Source of the DNA: Phenylobacterium sp.
GTDB lineage: Bacteria > Pseudomonadota > Alphaproteobacteria > Caulobacterales > Caulobacteraceae
Reading direction: 5' to 3'
DNA: 64,000 bases
NCBI RefSeq assembly: GCF_004299445.1
Contig: NZ_SCTC01000021.1
Span: 29,590 to 93,589 of the forward strand
The first letter of the stretch is position 1, and every line of letters begins with the position of its first letter. The position numbers and the translations under genes are program-made. This document shows positions 57,317-64,000 of this stretch, piece by piece. The notes beneath the pieces were generated by a model that searched no databases, had not been told where the DNA came from, and worked only from the letters and a program-made list of their open reading frames with translations.

Positions 57317-58123
57317 CTAGTTCATCGCCATCATTGCCCGGATCTTCGCGCCGCCTTCGCGGGGCGGGAGCGCGAGTAGCTGGTCTGTGAGCGCCAGATT
57401 GAAGTCGCACATGATCCGGTTCTCCTCGGGCGTGCGTGGGTCTCGCTCTTCCCTTAGGATCGCAATCGTCACGTCCTGATCGCGCTCGGGCAATGTCGCC
57501 AGGGCGGCGGCAGAGAGCCGAAGCAGATCCTCGAACGGCATCGGAGTCGGCGGCGGCGCTGGTTTCGTGGCGGTCTGGATCAGGACCCGCGCCGTCGCCG
57601 ACATGTCAGCCCGCTCGATGTCAGGTCTTCGGACCTCGGCGATGGTGGGCGGTGCGCTGTCGCCCTCCATCATGGCCACGCAACCGCGGGCATCGACGTC
57701 GCGCAGGGCGGCGGAGTAAGACCGAGTCACCTGCTGCAACGCATAGATGCTCTCCGCATCGGCCTTAGGGATTTGGCGCCTCAGCACGCGGGCGAATACC
57801 TCCGCCGTTCTGGCGCGGACGTCATCTGCGCGTGTGTCTGCGGGCAACCCCCGAACGCTGGATCGCAGAGCCTCGTAGTCGGCCGGGTAGTGCGCCTTTA
57901 GCGCCTGGACGGAGGGCAGGTCGTCCATCTCAACCATGAGGCGGTCTCCGAAGCTCGGTTGAAGGCTTCGCGCGATCGCGAGAGCGATCCCAATCCCCAG
58001 GACGGGCAGGATTGGCAGCCACCCTGGTCGGCGACGCAGCAATCGACCAACAAGCCACGCAATGCCCGCCCCCGCGGCGGCGCCAGCTGCGCCGCTCAAG
58101 GCGCTTGTCAGGATCGGATTCAT
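57317..58123 (-). CDS. Membrane-anchored protein of unknown function, divergent to the toxin-like gene
   Basis: 268 residues from ATG 58123 (MNPILTSALSGAAGAAAGAG), preceded by GAGAAGA; longer starts run into the promoter. Two hydrophobic helices at the N-terminus (about 4-26 and 36-52: WLPILPVLGIGIALAIARSL) are followed by a soluble, mostly helical domain with a single Cys pair and a Pro-rich linker (TKPAPPPTPMPFEDLLRLSA). No family recognised. It shares the regulatory region with the gene at 58316, so it could be co-regulated; an immunity role cannot be shown. Confidence 0.75.
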   Translation of the reverse strand: MNPILTSALSGAAGAAAGAGIAWLVGRLLRRRPGWLPILPVLGIGIALAIARSLQPSFGDRLMVEMDDLPSVQALKAHYPADYEALRSSVRGLPADTRADDVRARTAEVFARVLRRQIPKADAESIYALQQVTRSYSAALRDVDARGCVAMMEGDSAPPTIAEVRRPDIERADMSATARVLIQTATKPAPPPTPMPFEDLLRLSAAALATLPERDQDVTIAILREERDPRTPEENRIMCDFNLALTDQLLALPPREGGAKIRAMMAMN

Positions 58124-58155
58124 CGGTCTTCTCGTTGCGGCTGAATCCAGCTTAT

Positions 58156-58170
58156 GTTCGTATTTTGTTC
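58156..58170. promoter_or_regulatory. LexA box (GTTC-N7-GTTC) between the divergent genes
   Basis: Exact match to the alphaproteobacterial SOS operator. On the plus strand it abuts TTGACA (58171-58176), a perfect -35, with TATAGG at 58192-58197 or TAGGTT at 58194-58199 as -10. On the minus strand it sits between TTGTCA and TAAGCT, 17 bases apart, a possible promoter for the 58123 gene. LexA bound here would block both directions. Confidence 0.65.
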
Positions 58171-58175
58171 TTGAC

Positions 58176-58199
58176 AACCTATAGCTGTTGATATAGGTT
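58176..58199. promoter_or_regulatory. Perfect 8-bp operator-like dyad at the promoter of the toxin-like gene
   Basis: AACCTATA (58176-58183), 8-base spacer, TATAGGTT (58192-58199). It overlaps the presumed -10 region, which suggests a second DNA-binding regulator; none is encoded beside it. Confidence 0.55.
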
Positions 58200-58315
58200 A
58201 GGGGCTGGCTGGGTAGCTGCGGCCGATGCGAACACGTCCGCCTTCTTGCCGGCGGTCACTCGTCTCCTGAGTCCTCCTCCCGCCTTCCATATCAAGAGAA
58301 CGAAGGAGGCTGGCC

Positions 58316-59659
58316 ATGGGCTGGCAAGAGGAACTGCGCGCCAAGCGCGCGGAGACCGATCGATGGATCCGGCAGCGCGAAGCCGACCTCCGGCGCGCGG
58401 CATCGCAGGCAGAAGCCCGAGGTCGGCAGGTCTATGCCAACGCGATCAAGACCGGCGAACGCGTGCTCGCGCGCACGCCCGCCGAGATACGGGCCCTCGG
58501 TGCGGCCGCACTGAAAGGCCAGTTGCCACAAGCGCTAGCCGCGACAGCGGTGAAGGCCGCGGCTCGCCCGGCAGCGGGGCAACGGGGGGCCTCCGGCGCC
58601 GCGCCACGAGTGGCGAAACCCTCGGTGCGTGAGGAGTTTCGCGCCGCCGTGAGCGGCGCAGTCGACGAGGCCAGCCTCGGCCTAGCCGATCATGTACTGG
58701 CTGGGGTGGACGCCGCCAAGGAAGCTGTTCTCACCGGTAGCGCCGACAATCTCCTCGGTAGCTACCGCGACGGCATGGCGGACAAGCGTGCTGCGGACGC
58801 CTACGACGCCGAGCATCACGGAACCTCGCGGAACGTCGGCAGGGTCGTTGGCCTCGTGGGGACCGTCGCCGCGATGGGTGCGCCCGGTCTGGCCCGCTCG
58901 GCGATCGCGTCCGTGCCGCGCGGAAGGGTTGCCGCTCAGGTCGCGAAGTACGGCCTGCGGTATGCCCCGGACCCCAGGGGCCTCACCAAGATGATGGCTG
59001 GCGTCGGCGCCGTGGGCGGGGTGTTGGACCAGGCGGCGACCGATCTGGTGACGGGACACCAAAGTGGTCCTCGGGACTTGCTCGCCGCCGCGGGTGGCGG
59101 AGCGCTCGGGGGTGCGATGACGCGATACGCCGGACCTGTCCTGGGGGGCGGTGTCGGTGGCTCTGCCACGTCGGTGCTGACCGATCTCGCCAACGACCGT
59201 GCGGTCTCTCTGGATGATGCGTTGGACGCTGGGCGCCTCGGCGCGGTCTTTGGGGGCCTTGGCGGCGAGTTAGGAGAGCGCTGGGTGCGGAAACTGCCCT
59301 CCCACAAGAAGGGAAGTGTGGGGGACGCTCTGTCGGCGGCGAAGATCGTCGCGAGGGGAGAGCAGGTGGTGGGCCAACAGAGGCGAATTCATCTCCGGCC
59401 GGCCGGCGAGCCGCCAGCATACACTGTCGCAGACAACGTATCTGTCCCGCGGGGTCTGCCCGATCATCCTGACAACTGGATCATCGGCGAGAGCAAACTC
59501 GGGCCTTCCGCAAGCCTGACCGACAGGCAAGAAGAGGCGCTTCGGACGTTCGGCGATCGGTATGTCACGGACTTCTGGCGGTATTCCGACGTCGGGAACG
59601 TCGCCGGCGCGGCAATGTCACCTTACGGCAGTAACGCGCTTGATCGACGCGATCGCTGA
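58316..59659 (+). CDS. Polymorphic-toxin-like protein with possible C-terminal nuclease domain
   Basis: 447 residues; I do not recognise a named family. There is no Sec signal. N-terminal 45 residues are a charged helix (EELRAKRAETDRWIRQREAD). A long Ala/Gly-rich middle follows, with glycine-zipper stretches (GVGAVGGVLDQ, GGGALGGAMTRYAGPVLGGG) like pre-toxin regions. The C-terminus from about 360 is distinct: the NWIIGESKLGPSASLTDRQE region (ExK at 392-394) then DFWRYSDVGNVAG. The E-x-K followed by G-x-S-A-x-L-T pattern recalls PD-(D/E)xK-type toxin tails. No immunity gene is recognisable downstream. Start ATG 58316 follows AAGGAGG. LexA box and dyad lie upstream. Confidence 0.75.
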   Translation: MGWQEELRAKRAETDRWIRQREADLRRAASQAEARGRQVYANAIKTGERVLARTPAEIRALGAAALKGQLPQALAATAVKAAARPAAGQRGASGAAPRVAKPSVREEFRAAVSGAVDEASLGLADHVLAGVDAAKEAVLTGSADNLLGSYRDGMADKRAADAYDAEHHGTSRNVGRVVGLVGTVAAMGAPGLARSAIASVPRGRVAAQVAKYGLRYAPDPRGLTKMMAGVGAVGGVLDQAATDLVTGHQSGPRDLLAAAGGGALGGAMTRYAGPVLGGGVGGSATSVLTDLANDRAVSLDDALDAGRLGAVFGGLGGELGERWVRKLPSHKKGSVGDALSAAKIVARGEQVVGQQRRIHLRPAGEPPAYTVADNVSVPRGLPDHPDNWIIGESKLGPSASLTDRQEEALRTFGDRYVTDFWRYSDVGNVAGAAMSPYGSNALDRRDR

Positions 59660-59790
59660 GGACCGGCATTGGCGGGCGCAGGTGAGACAGGCTGCAGGGT
59701 GCTTTGGGCGGCAGGCCCACGGAAGCTAGAAGGGTCCCGCGGCCCGGCGCCCGTCCGCGCCGGTGTGCCGCAAGGGGACAGTCGGCGCGC

Positions 59791-60078
59791 CTAGGCGCGG
59801 GCGACGATGGCTTCGAGGGTCTGGACGCGGCTGTCCAGGTCTTCGGCCAGGCGGCGGGCGACGTCGCGCACGCCGGGAGAATAGGCGTCGCCGCCTTCGG
59901 CGATCTCGGCGGCCAGTTCTTCGAGCCCGACCATGGCGGTCGTGAGCGCCTTGACGTGATCCTTGGCGAGTTGCCGGGCTTCCGCCTGCAGGCGCTGGAC
60001 GCGCTGCGCGACGGTCTCGGCTTTCGGAAGGACAGTTTTCAGGTCGTTGTCGGCGACCACACTGAGAGACGGTGACAT
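59791..60078 (-). CDS. Small coiled-coil protein of unknown function
   Basis: 95 residues from ATG 60078 (MSPSLSVVADNDLKTVLPKA); a start 15 bases upstream is possible. The stretch AETVAQRVQRLQAEARQLAK and the later EELAAEIAEGGDAYSPG and VRDVARRLAEDLDSRVQTLE form helices with heptad-like spacing. I believe similar small proteins are common in Caulobacterales, so this may be a core gene rather than part of the island. No function known. Confidence 0.75.
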   Translation of the reverse strand: MSPSLSVVADNDLKTVLPKAETVAQRVQRLQAEARQLAKDHVKALTTAMVGLEELAAEIAEGGDAYSPGVRDVARRLAEDLDSRVQTLEAIVARA

Positions 60079-60337
60079 CCTGATGGTCCTCAAACTTTCG
60101 CACCCAAGTTACGTACGGTCCGCAATCCCCTTTGGATCGCTGCCAGACCGCCCCGGCTGCTTTCAATCTACGAGCGAAAACAGCACAGGTTCCCTGTCAG
60201 CCGCATGAACGGCGCCAGTTAACTCTCTGTCAGCTATAGGTGGGGCGCCGGGGACACAGTGTGTCGTTAATGGCGGGGTGGCCTACGCGACCCTCATACC
60301 GGTTGCGATGTCCGCGAGTACGCGTTCGCTTAGCCGG
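60079..60337. other. Intergenic stretch between the coiled-coil gene and the DpnI-like gene
   Basis: 259 bases with no supported gene. It should hold the promoter of the coiled-coil gene (minus strand). It is less GC-rich than its surroundings. The open frame that crosses it from 60278 is antisense to the DpnI-like gene. Confidence 0.4.
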
Positions 60338-61126
60338 TCAGCGGAGGCGGTAGTGCCCGCGCCCTATGAACTCGAGGTAGCCCGCATCTCGCAGGACCTG
60401 CAGTTGCTGGCGAATCTTCGGACGCACATTGTTGTTCCCAGGATAGATAAGCTGCAGGTGCGCTTGTGCGGCGTAGACCTCGTCCAACGTGAACTCCGGA
60501 CGCCCAATGGCTTCGACAGCCTTCATGACCTCCAGAAGCCAACCGCGCGCGTCGATCGACGCGCTCTTGAGGAAGAGGGTGCTGTGCCACCGTCGCTGAA
60601 CCTCTTCACGGGGCGTCCAAACGCGATCCTTGAGGAGCGCGATCCGGCCCGAAGCTGGGACGCGCGAGATGTTGATGTTGCAGCCCACCCAGCCGGCACG
60701 CCTCGCAGTGGGAGCGAGCGGCTTTCGCTTCTCGATCATGTCGAGGATGAAGAAGTGCTTGGGAATGACCAGCACGTCTGTCGCCTCATGCGCCGCCGCG
60801 TCGTAGGCGAGGAGCATGAGGTGAGGATTGGTGGGCGAGAGCAGCCGGGCGCACATCGTGCCGTAGGCGCCGTCTGTCACCCGCGCTCCGAAGCGTCCCT
60901 TTTTGCTCTTTAGCTCGAACTCCTCGGCACAGTCGGGGCAGCGCAGGTCGGCGACGGGGCTGTTGTTCGGTAGCTGGTCGAGTGTCGGCGCGCCGCAGCT
61001 GGGGCACCCCATTCGGCTCGCCCAAATCTCAGTCGCAACCCGCGCCTTCTGCGACGCGCTCTCGAAGTGCGCCGGAGCCTCTTCGAGCCCAAGAGGTCTG
61101 TGATAGGGCTCGTCATTACCGGTCAT
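60338..61126 (-). CDS. DpnI-type restriction endonuclease (methyl-directed, G6mATC)
   Basis: 262 residues, close in length to DpnI (254). I recognise DpnI-like blocks in order: ASQKARVATEIW, a zinc-binding CPSC (41-44) and CPDC (63-66), the PD-(D/E)xK site VADL...EEFELKSKKG (Asp60, Glu71, Lys73), TDGAYGTM, KPLAPTARRAGWVGCNINIS, RGWLLEV, then the C-terminal winged-helix end RPKIRQQLQVLRDAGYLEFI. DpnI cuts GATC only when its adenine is methylated on both strands. The host should therefore lack Dam methylation, as Caulobacter does (CcrM modifies GANTC). No partner methylase is expected or seen. Likely defence against Dam-modified phage or plasmid DNA. Confidence 0.92.
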   Translation of the reverse strand: MTGNDEPYHRPLGLEEAPAHFESASQKARVATEIWASRMGCPSCGAPTLDQLPNNSPVADLRCPDCAEEFELKSKKGRFGARVTDGAYGTMCARLLSPTNPHLMLLAYDAAAHEATDVLVIPKHFFILDMIEKRKPLAPTARRAGWVGCNINISRVPASGRIALLKDRVWTPREEVQRRWHSTLFLKSASIDARGWLLEVMKAVEAIGRPEFTLDEVYAAQAHLQLIYPGNNNVRPKIRQQLQVLRDAGYLEFIGRGHYRLR

Positions 61127-61198
61127 CGGTGGCTGGGCCCCGCGAGAGTTTGGCGGAGTCTCAGACTGAGTTGGTGACCCGTCCCTTAACCGAGGTCT

Positions 61199-61414
61199 CT
61201 AGGCCGCGACTTCGGTCTCCGCGATCTCGGCGCCGTCCGCGTCTAAGGTGATGAATACGCGGTCGTCGAACTCGCAGACGCCATCGGGCGCCCAGGCCAG
61301 GTCTCCGTCCTTTTCCTCCGCGAGATGGGCGGCCGCGACAGGATCGTCGGCCTCCACCTCAGCGAGTTAGTCGACATACGCATCCACGCGTCGCCTCACG
61401 GTGTAGATCAGCAT
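61199..61414 (-). pseudogene. Small hypothetical gene with an in-frame stop
   Basis: Starts with MLIYTVRRRVDAYVD, then TAA (61367-61369), then continues in the same frame as LAEVEADDPVAAAHL...CEFDDRVFITLDADGAEI to TAG at 61199. Together it is a coherent 71-residue acidic protein; the V-E-A-D...A-A-x-x-A pattern recalls small proteins of Caulobacterales. The break probably came from a TAC or TAT codon. Alternatively only a GTG-started 3' piece is used. Confidence 0.6.
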
Positions 61415-61585
61415 CTCGCCCCTCGCTGCTTCAGATCCAAGAATTGGATCTGAAACAATGGGTTGGCAACGACTCCCGGGGCATTGTTGCCGGGCCAGCG
61501 ACGTGCAAGCGCGACGTCGACGTGGGCGTATGGCTACAACGCGACCAAAGCGGCAGAGTGACGGGAGCAGCAAGAATATGCTCCA

Positions 61586-62506
61586 CTACCATGGAGGCGT
61601 TAGGACTCCTTTTGACTGGGCAACGAGTTGTTGAATTCGAGCGGTAGTGAGGCCCGCTGGTCGGGCAAATATCTCAACGAACTCGGACCAAAACTTGCGA
61701 TCTTCCTCTTTGAAGAAGTTTGGCGTCCCGCAATGGCAAACCAGTGTTGCAATTACCTCGTTTGATTCGTCGAGAACTGGATAAATGATCGTTGATCGGA
61801 TGTGTTTTCTCTGACCAGAATAGACTTCTGCGTAAGTATCATCTTTTAGTGTATCATCAATTATTACTGCGTTCGGCCGGGGCATTGCATAGACTTCGGC
61901 CGTTACGGTCTTGTTGTACAATTGTGGATTTCCTGGCCTTTGTCGAAGGCTTCTGGGCGAGCGATGTGTGCTACTTGCCCAGGCGACCATGGTAAGGCCG
62001 CCATCGATCATCGAGTGGCTCATGTAACTCACAACAAACTCGATTCGCTCGCCGTCAACCTTTGAAGCGAAGTGGCTTTCCAGCGCTTCGTAGGTGCCTT
62101 CCACAAGTAAGAACAGTGACTTGTATAGGCTGGCCAGAAGCTCGCCTGCCGAGCTCGCTTCGTACCGCACAAGAGGTGTGGCGCGCTCCGCGACAAGAGA
62201 CCTTACGAACCAGCGATCGACGCGCTCGTGCGCGAAGCTCAAAACAGCCTTTCTCTGACGCTCAATATCCTCCCTCGTGCGGCGATATTCTTGAAGAAAA
62301 AAGTATACTAGAGTTATTGATCCAATCCAAATGAACCAGAATGTGAATTTCGCCAATGCGTATAGAAAGGTGTCTTTCTCGAAGTAGGATTGAAGGATTG
62401 GCTCGACAACAATCAAGAAGAGAGTCGCAAGACTGACAGCATAGGCTTTTGCGGCGATCCGAATCCATCGCGGCACGTGATCCGCGAGCCTTATGAAACG
62501 CTCCAA
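61586..62506 (-). CDS. Two-TM membrane protein with GAF-like sensor domain
   Basis: 306 residues from TTG 62506 (MERFIRLADHVPRWIRIAAK) with GAGGGG upstream. Two membrane helices lie at about 21-43 and 49-71 (AVSLATLFLIVVEPI and LAKFTFWFIWIGSITLVYFF). A helical stretch and a GAF-like domain follow from about 120 (SMIDGGLTMVAW, VIIDDTLKDDTYAEV, STIIYPVLDESNEVIATLVC). The coding DNA is clearly AT-richer than its neighbours, with codons such as ATA, AGA and TTA, pointing to transfer from outside. No effector motif was found. It stands next to the DpnI-like gene, so a defence role is possible. Confidence 0.75.
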   Translation of the reverse strand: MERFIRLADHVPRWIRIAAKAYAVSLATLFLIVVEPILQSYFEKDTFLYALAKFTFWFIWIGSITLVYFFLQEYRRTREDIERQRKAVLSFAHERVDRWFVRSLVAERATPLVRYEASSAGELLASLYKSLFLLVEGTYEALESHFASKVDGERIEFVVSYMSHSMIDGGLTMVAWASSTHRSPRSLRQRPGNPQLYNKTVTAEVYAMPRPNAVIIDDTLKDDTYAEVYSGQRKHIRSTIIYPVLDESNEVIATLVCHCGTPNFFKEEDRKFWSEFVEIFARPAGLTTARIQQLVAQSKGVLTPPW

Positions 62507-62767
62507 GCACCCCTCACGTCATTCGTGGCAGATGTCGTGACCGTAGCTCTTCGTTTCCTTGAGCAGAAGCCCTGGCGCCACGCGCAACTGTTAGCGGCTA
62601 CTCATCCGGGTGGTGCGCTGCACTTTTCCGAACACGCCCCTCGCGGCGACACGTGTCCATTCTGCGCATCCCCGGGGTCTTGCGAACCGTCCTGTAGCGA
62701 TGTCGGGGTGTCGCACTCGGTGGGTCCTGTCTGACGCGGTAGCATGTCGGTGCTGCAGGGGGCGTCG
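62507..62767. other. Intergenic region before uvrB end
   Basis: 261 bases between the GAF gene start and the uvrB stop. No supported gene, terminator or repeat; open frames here lack codon bias and family patterns. It may mark the right border of the accessory segment. Confidence 0.4.
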
Positions 62768-64000
62768 TCAGGGCCCTTTCCGCTTCCGCCCGCGCATCTT
62801 CCGGAACTCCTCAGCTTTCTCCGCGCGCACTTCGTTTCGGATCTGCTTGACCTGTTCGCGCTCGCCGCCGTCGGAGCCGGACGACAGGGCGTCGGCGGCG
62901 AATTCGAGGTCCAGGAGCTTGAGGCGTTTGACCTCGTCGCGGAGGCGGGCGGCTTCCTCGAACTCGAGGTTGGCGGCGGCCTCGCGCATGCGGGTTTCGA
63001 GGTCCTTGAGGGTGGCCTTGAAGTTGTTGCCGACGAAGGAGGCGCCGGCCTTTTCCGCGACGCCGGCCGAGATGGTGACGTGGTCCTTCTCGTAGCCGCT
63101 GGCGAGGATGTCCTTGATCTGGCTCTTCACGCTCTCGGGCGTGATGCCGTTTTCGAGGTTGTACTGCTCCTGCTTCTCGCGGCGGCGTTTCGTCTCCGCC
63201 ATGGCCCGCTCCATCGAGCCGGTGATGCTGTCGGCGTAAAGGATGACGCGGCCGTCCACGTTCCGGGCGGCGCGGCCGATGGTCTGGATCAGCGAGGTCT
63301 CCGAGCGGAGGAAGCCCTCCTTGTCGGCGTCGAGGATGGCGACCAGGCCGCACTCGGGGATGTCGAGGCCTTCGCGCAGCAGGTTGATGCCGATCAGGAT
63401 GTCGAAGGCGCCCAGCCGCAGGTCGCGGATGATCTCGATGCGCTCCAGGGTGTCGACGTCGGAGTGCATGTAGCGCACGCGCAGGCCCTGCTCGTGCATG
63501 TATTCGGTGAGGTCCTCGGCCATCTTCTTGGTGAGGACGGTGATCAGCGAGCGGTAGCCCTGGGCCGCGACCTGGCGGACCTGATCGATGACGTCGTCCA
63601 CCTGGCTGAAGCCGCCCTTGGAGACGGGCTTCACTTCGACCGGCGGGTCGATCAGGCCGGTGGGGCGGATCACCTGTTCGGCGAAGACGCCGCCGGTCTT
63701 GTCCATCTCCCACGGGCCGGGGGTGGCCGAGACGAAGACGCTGTCCGGCCGCATGGCGTCCCACTCCTCGAACTTGAGCGGGCGGTTGTCGATGCAGGAG
63801 GGCAGGCGGAAGCCGTATTCGGCCAGGGTGAACTTGCGGCGGTAGTCGCCCCGGTACATGCCGCCGATCTGCGGCACGGTCTGGTGGCTTTCGTCCACGA
63901 ACAGCAGGGCGTTGTCGGGGATGTATTCGAAGAAGGTGGGCGGGGGCTCGCCCGGCCGGCGGCCGGTGAGGTAGCGGCTGTAGTTCTCGATGCCGGCGCA
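62768..64000 (-). CDS. uvrB: Excinuclease ABC subunit B, N-terminal part beyond window
   Basis: Damage-recognition helicase of nucleotide excision repair. The 410 C-terminal residues are present: the block [20 protein letters not shown], then [10 protein letters not shown], the helicase motifs [12 protein letters not shown] and [19 protein letters not shown], and the UVR motif [16 protein letters not shown] near the end, ending in RKRKGP. The start lies beyond base 64000, so its promoter (SOS control is usual) cannot be checked. Confidence 0.97.
   Translation of the reverse strand, partial: CAGIENYSRYLTGRRPGEPPPTFFEYIPDNALLFVDESHQTVPQIGGMYRGDYRRKFTLAEYGFRLPSCIDNRPLKFEEWDAMRPDSVFVSATPGPWEMDKTGGVFAEQVIRPTGLIDPPVEVKPVSKGGFSQVDDVIDQVRQVAAQGYRSLITVLTKKMAEDLTEYMHEQGLRVRYMHSDVDTLERIEIIRDLRLGAFDILIGINLLREGLDIPECGLVAILDADKEGFLRSETSLIQTIGRAARNVDGRVILYADSITGSMERAMAETKRRREKQEQYNLENGITPESVKSQIKDILASGYEKDHVTISAGVAEKAGASFVGNNFKATLKDLETRMREAAANLEFEEAARLRDEVKRLKLLDLEFAADALSSGSDGGEREQVKQIRNEVRAEKAEEFRKMRGRKRKGP

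Noticed and set aside
58316..59659. Assigning the toxin-like protein to a specific toxin family
   Set aside because: Only a short E-x-K plus SASLT pattern supports it; naming a family would go beyond the evidence.
60278..60913. 211-residue plus-strand open frame
   Set aside because: Antisense to the DpnI-like gene, which has strong family evidence.
60338..61126. A cognate methyltransferase next to the DpnI-like gene
   Set aside because: None found; DpnI-type enzymes cut methylated DNA and do not need one.
62390..62734. 114-residue plus-strand open frame
   Set aside because: Partly antisense to the GAF gene, no ribosome binding site and no codon bias.

Overview
The window is a GC-rich bacterial chromosome segment (roughly two thirds G+C by eye) that looks like Caulobacteraceae (Caulobacter, Phenylobacterium or a relative). 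The strongest indicators are a SciP (DUF1153) CtrA-inhibitor gene beside a hook operon, the divergent fliK-flgD-flgE / flgK-flgL arrangement with two good sigma-54 promoters, a large TonB-dependent receptor, several S9 peptidases, and two GTTC-N7-GTTC motifs matching the alphaproteobacterial LexA box.

Layout. 0-3.2 kb: a truncated thiolase, a parvulin-type lipoprotein PPIase and argJ. 3.2-6.5 kb (minus): a two-domain GT2 glycosyltransferase and a DEAD-box helicase. 6.8-15 kb (plus): a beta-lactamase-fold serine hydrolase, a TonB-dependent receptor, gamma-glutamyltransferase, a MutT-like Nudix protein, YjbQ and a BNR-repeat protein. 15-19.3 kb: a lipoprotein, a SAM methyltransferase, comF, glutaredoxin, a nitrilase-family amidase and a DUF1178 protein. 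19.4-25.2 kb: three tandem secreted S9 peptidases, the third without its catalytic Ser and His. 25.3-27.9 kb: clpB. 28-33 kb: a putatively LexA-controlled unknown gene and the sulfate ABC importer (sbp-cysT-cysW-cysA). 33-45 kb: mostly housekeeping genes (yegP-like, arfB, a GNAT gene and ilvC behind a candidate leader-peptide attenuator, DUF2189, an FAD oxidoreductase, rsgA, trmN6-like, polyprenyl synthase, fumC, a RusA-like nuclease). 45-53 kb: sciP and the flagellar hook / hook-junction cluster. 53-57.3 kb: mnmA, a complete thiolase, AHSA1 and DUF3617 proteins, a small GNAT.

The accessory part is about 57.3-62.7 kb, between core genes and uvrB. It holds a divergent pair with an exact LexA-box match and a separate perfect 8-bp dyad between them. 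One gene of the pair is a 447-residue polymorphic-toxin-like protein with a possible nuclease tail (ExK followed by SASLT); the other is a membrane-anchored unknown. Next come a small coiled-coil protein, a close homologue of DpnI (the methyl-directed G6mATC restriction enzyme), a small gene broken by an in-frame TAA, and an AT-richer two-TM plus GAF-like membrane protein. I read this as a defence/competition island, part of it probably DNA-damage inducible. Function is inferred from motifs and context only.

Dispersed palindromic repeats occur: two copies of a roughly 138-bp element with hairpin ends, one 158-bp inverted-repeat element, a GC-rich palindrome cluster after clpB, and a small hairpin-plus-TATAT motif before mnmA and before the thiolase. 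No tRNA, rRNA, CRISPR array or insertion sequence was seen.
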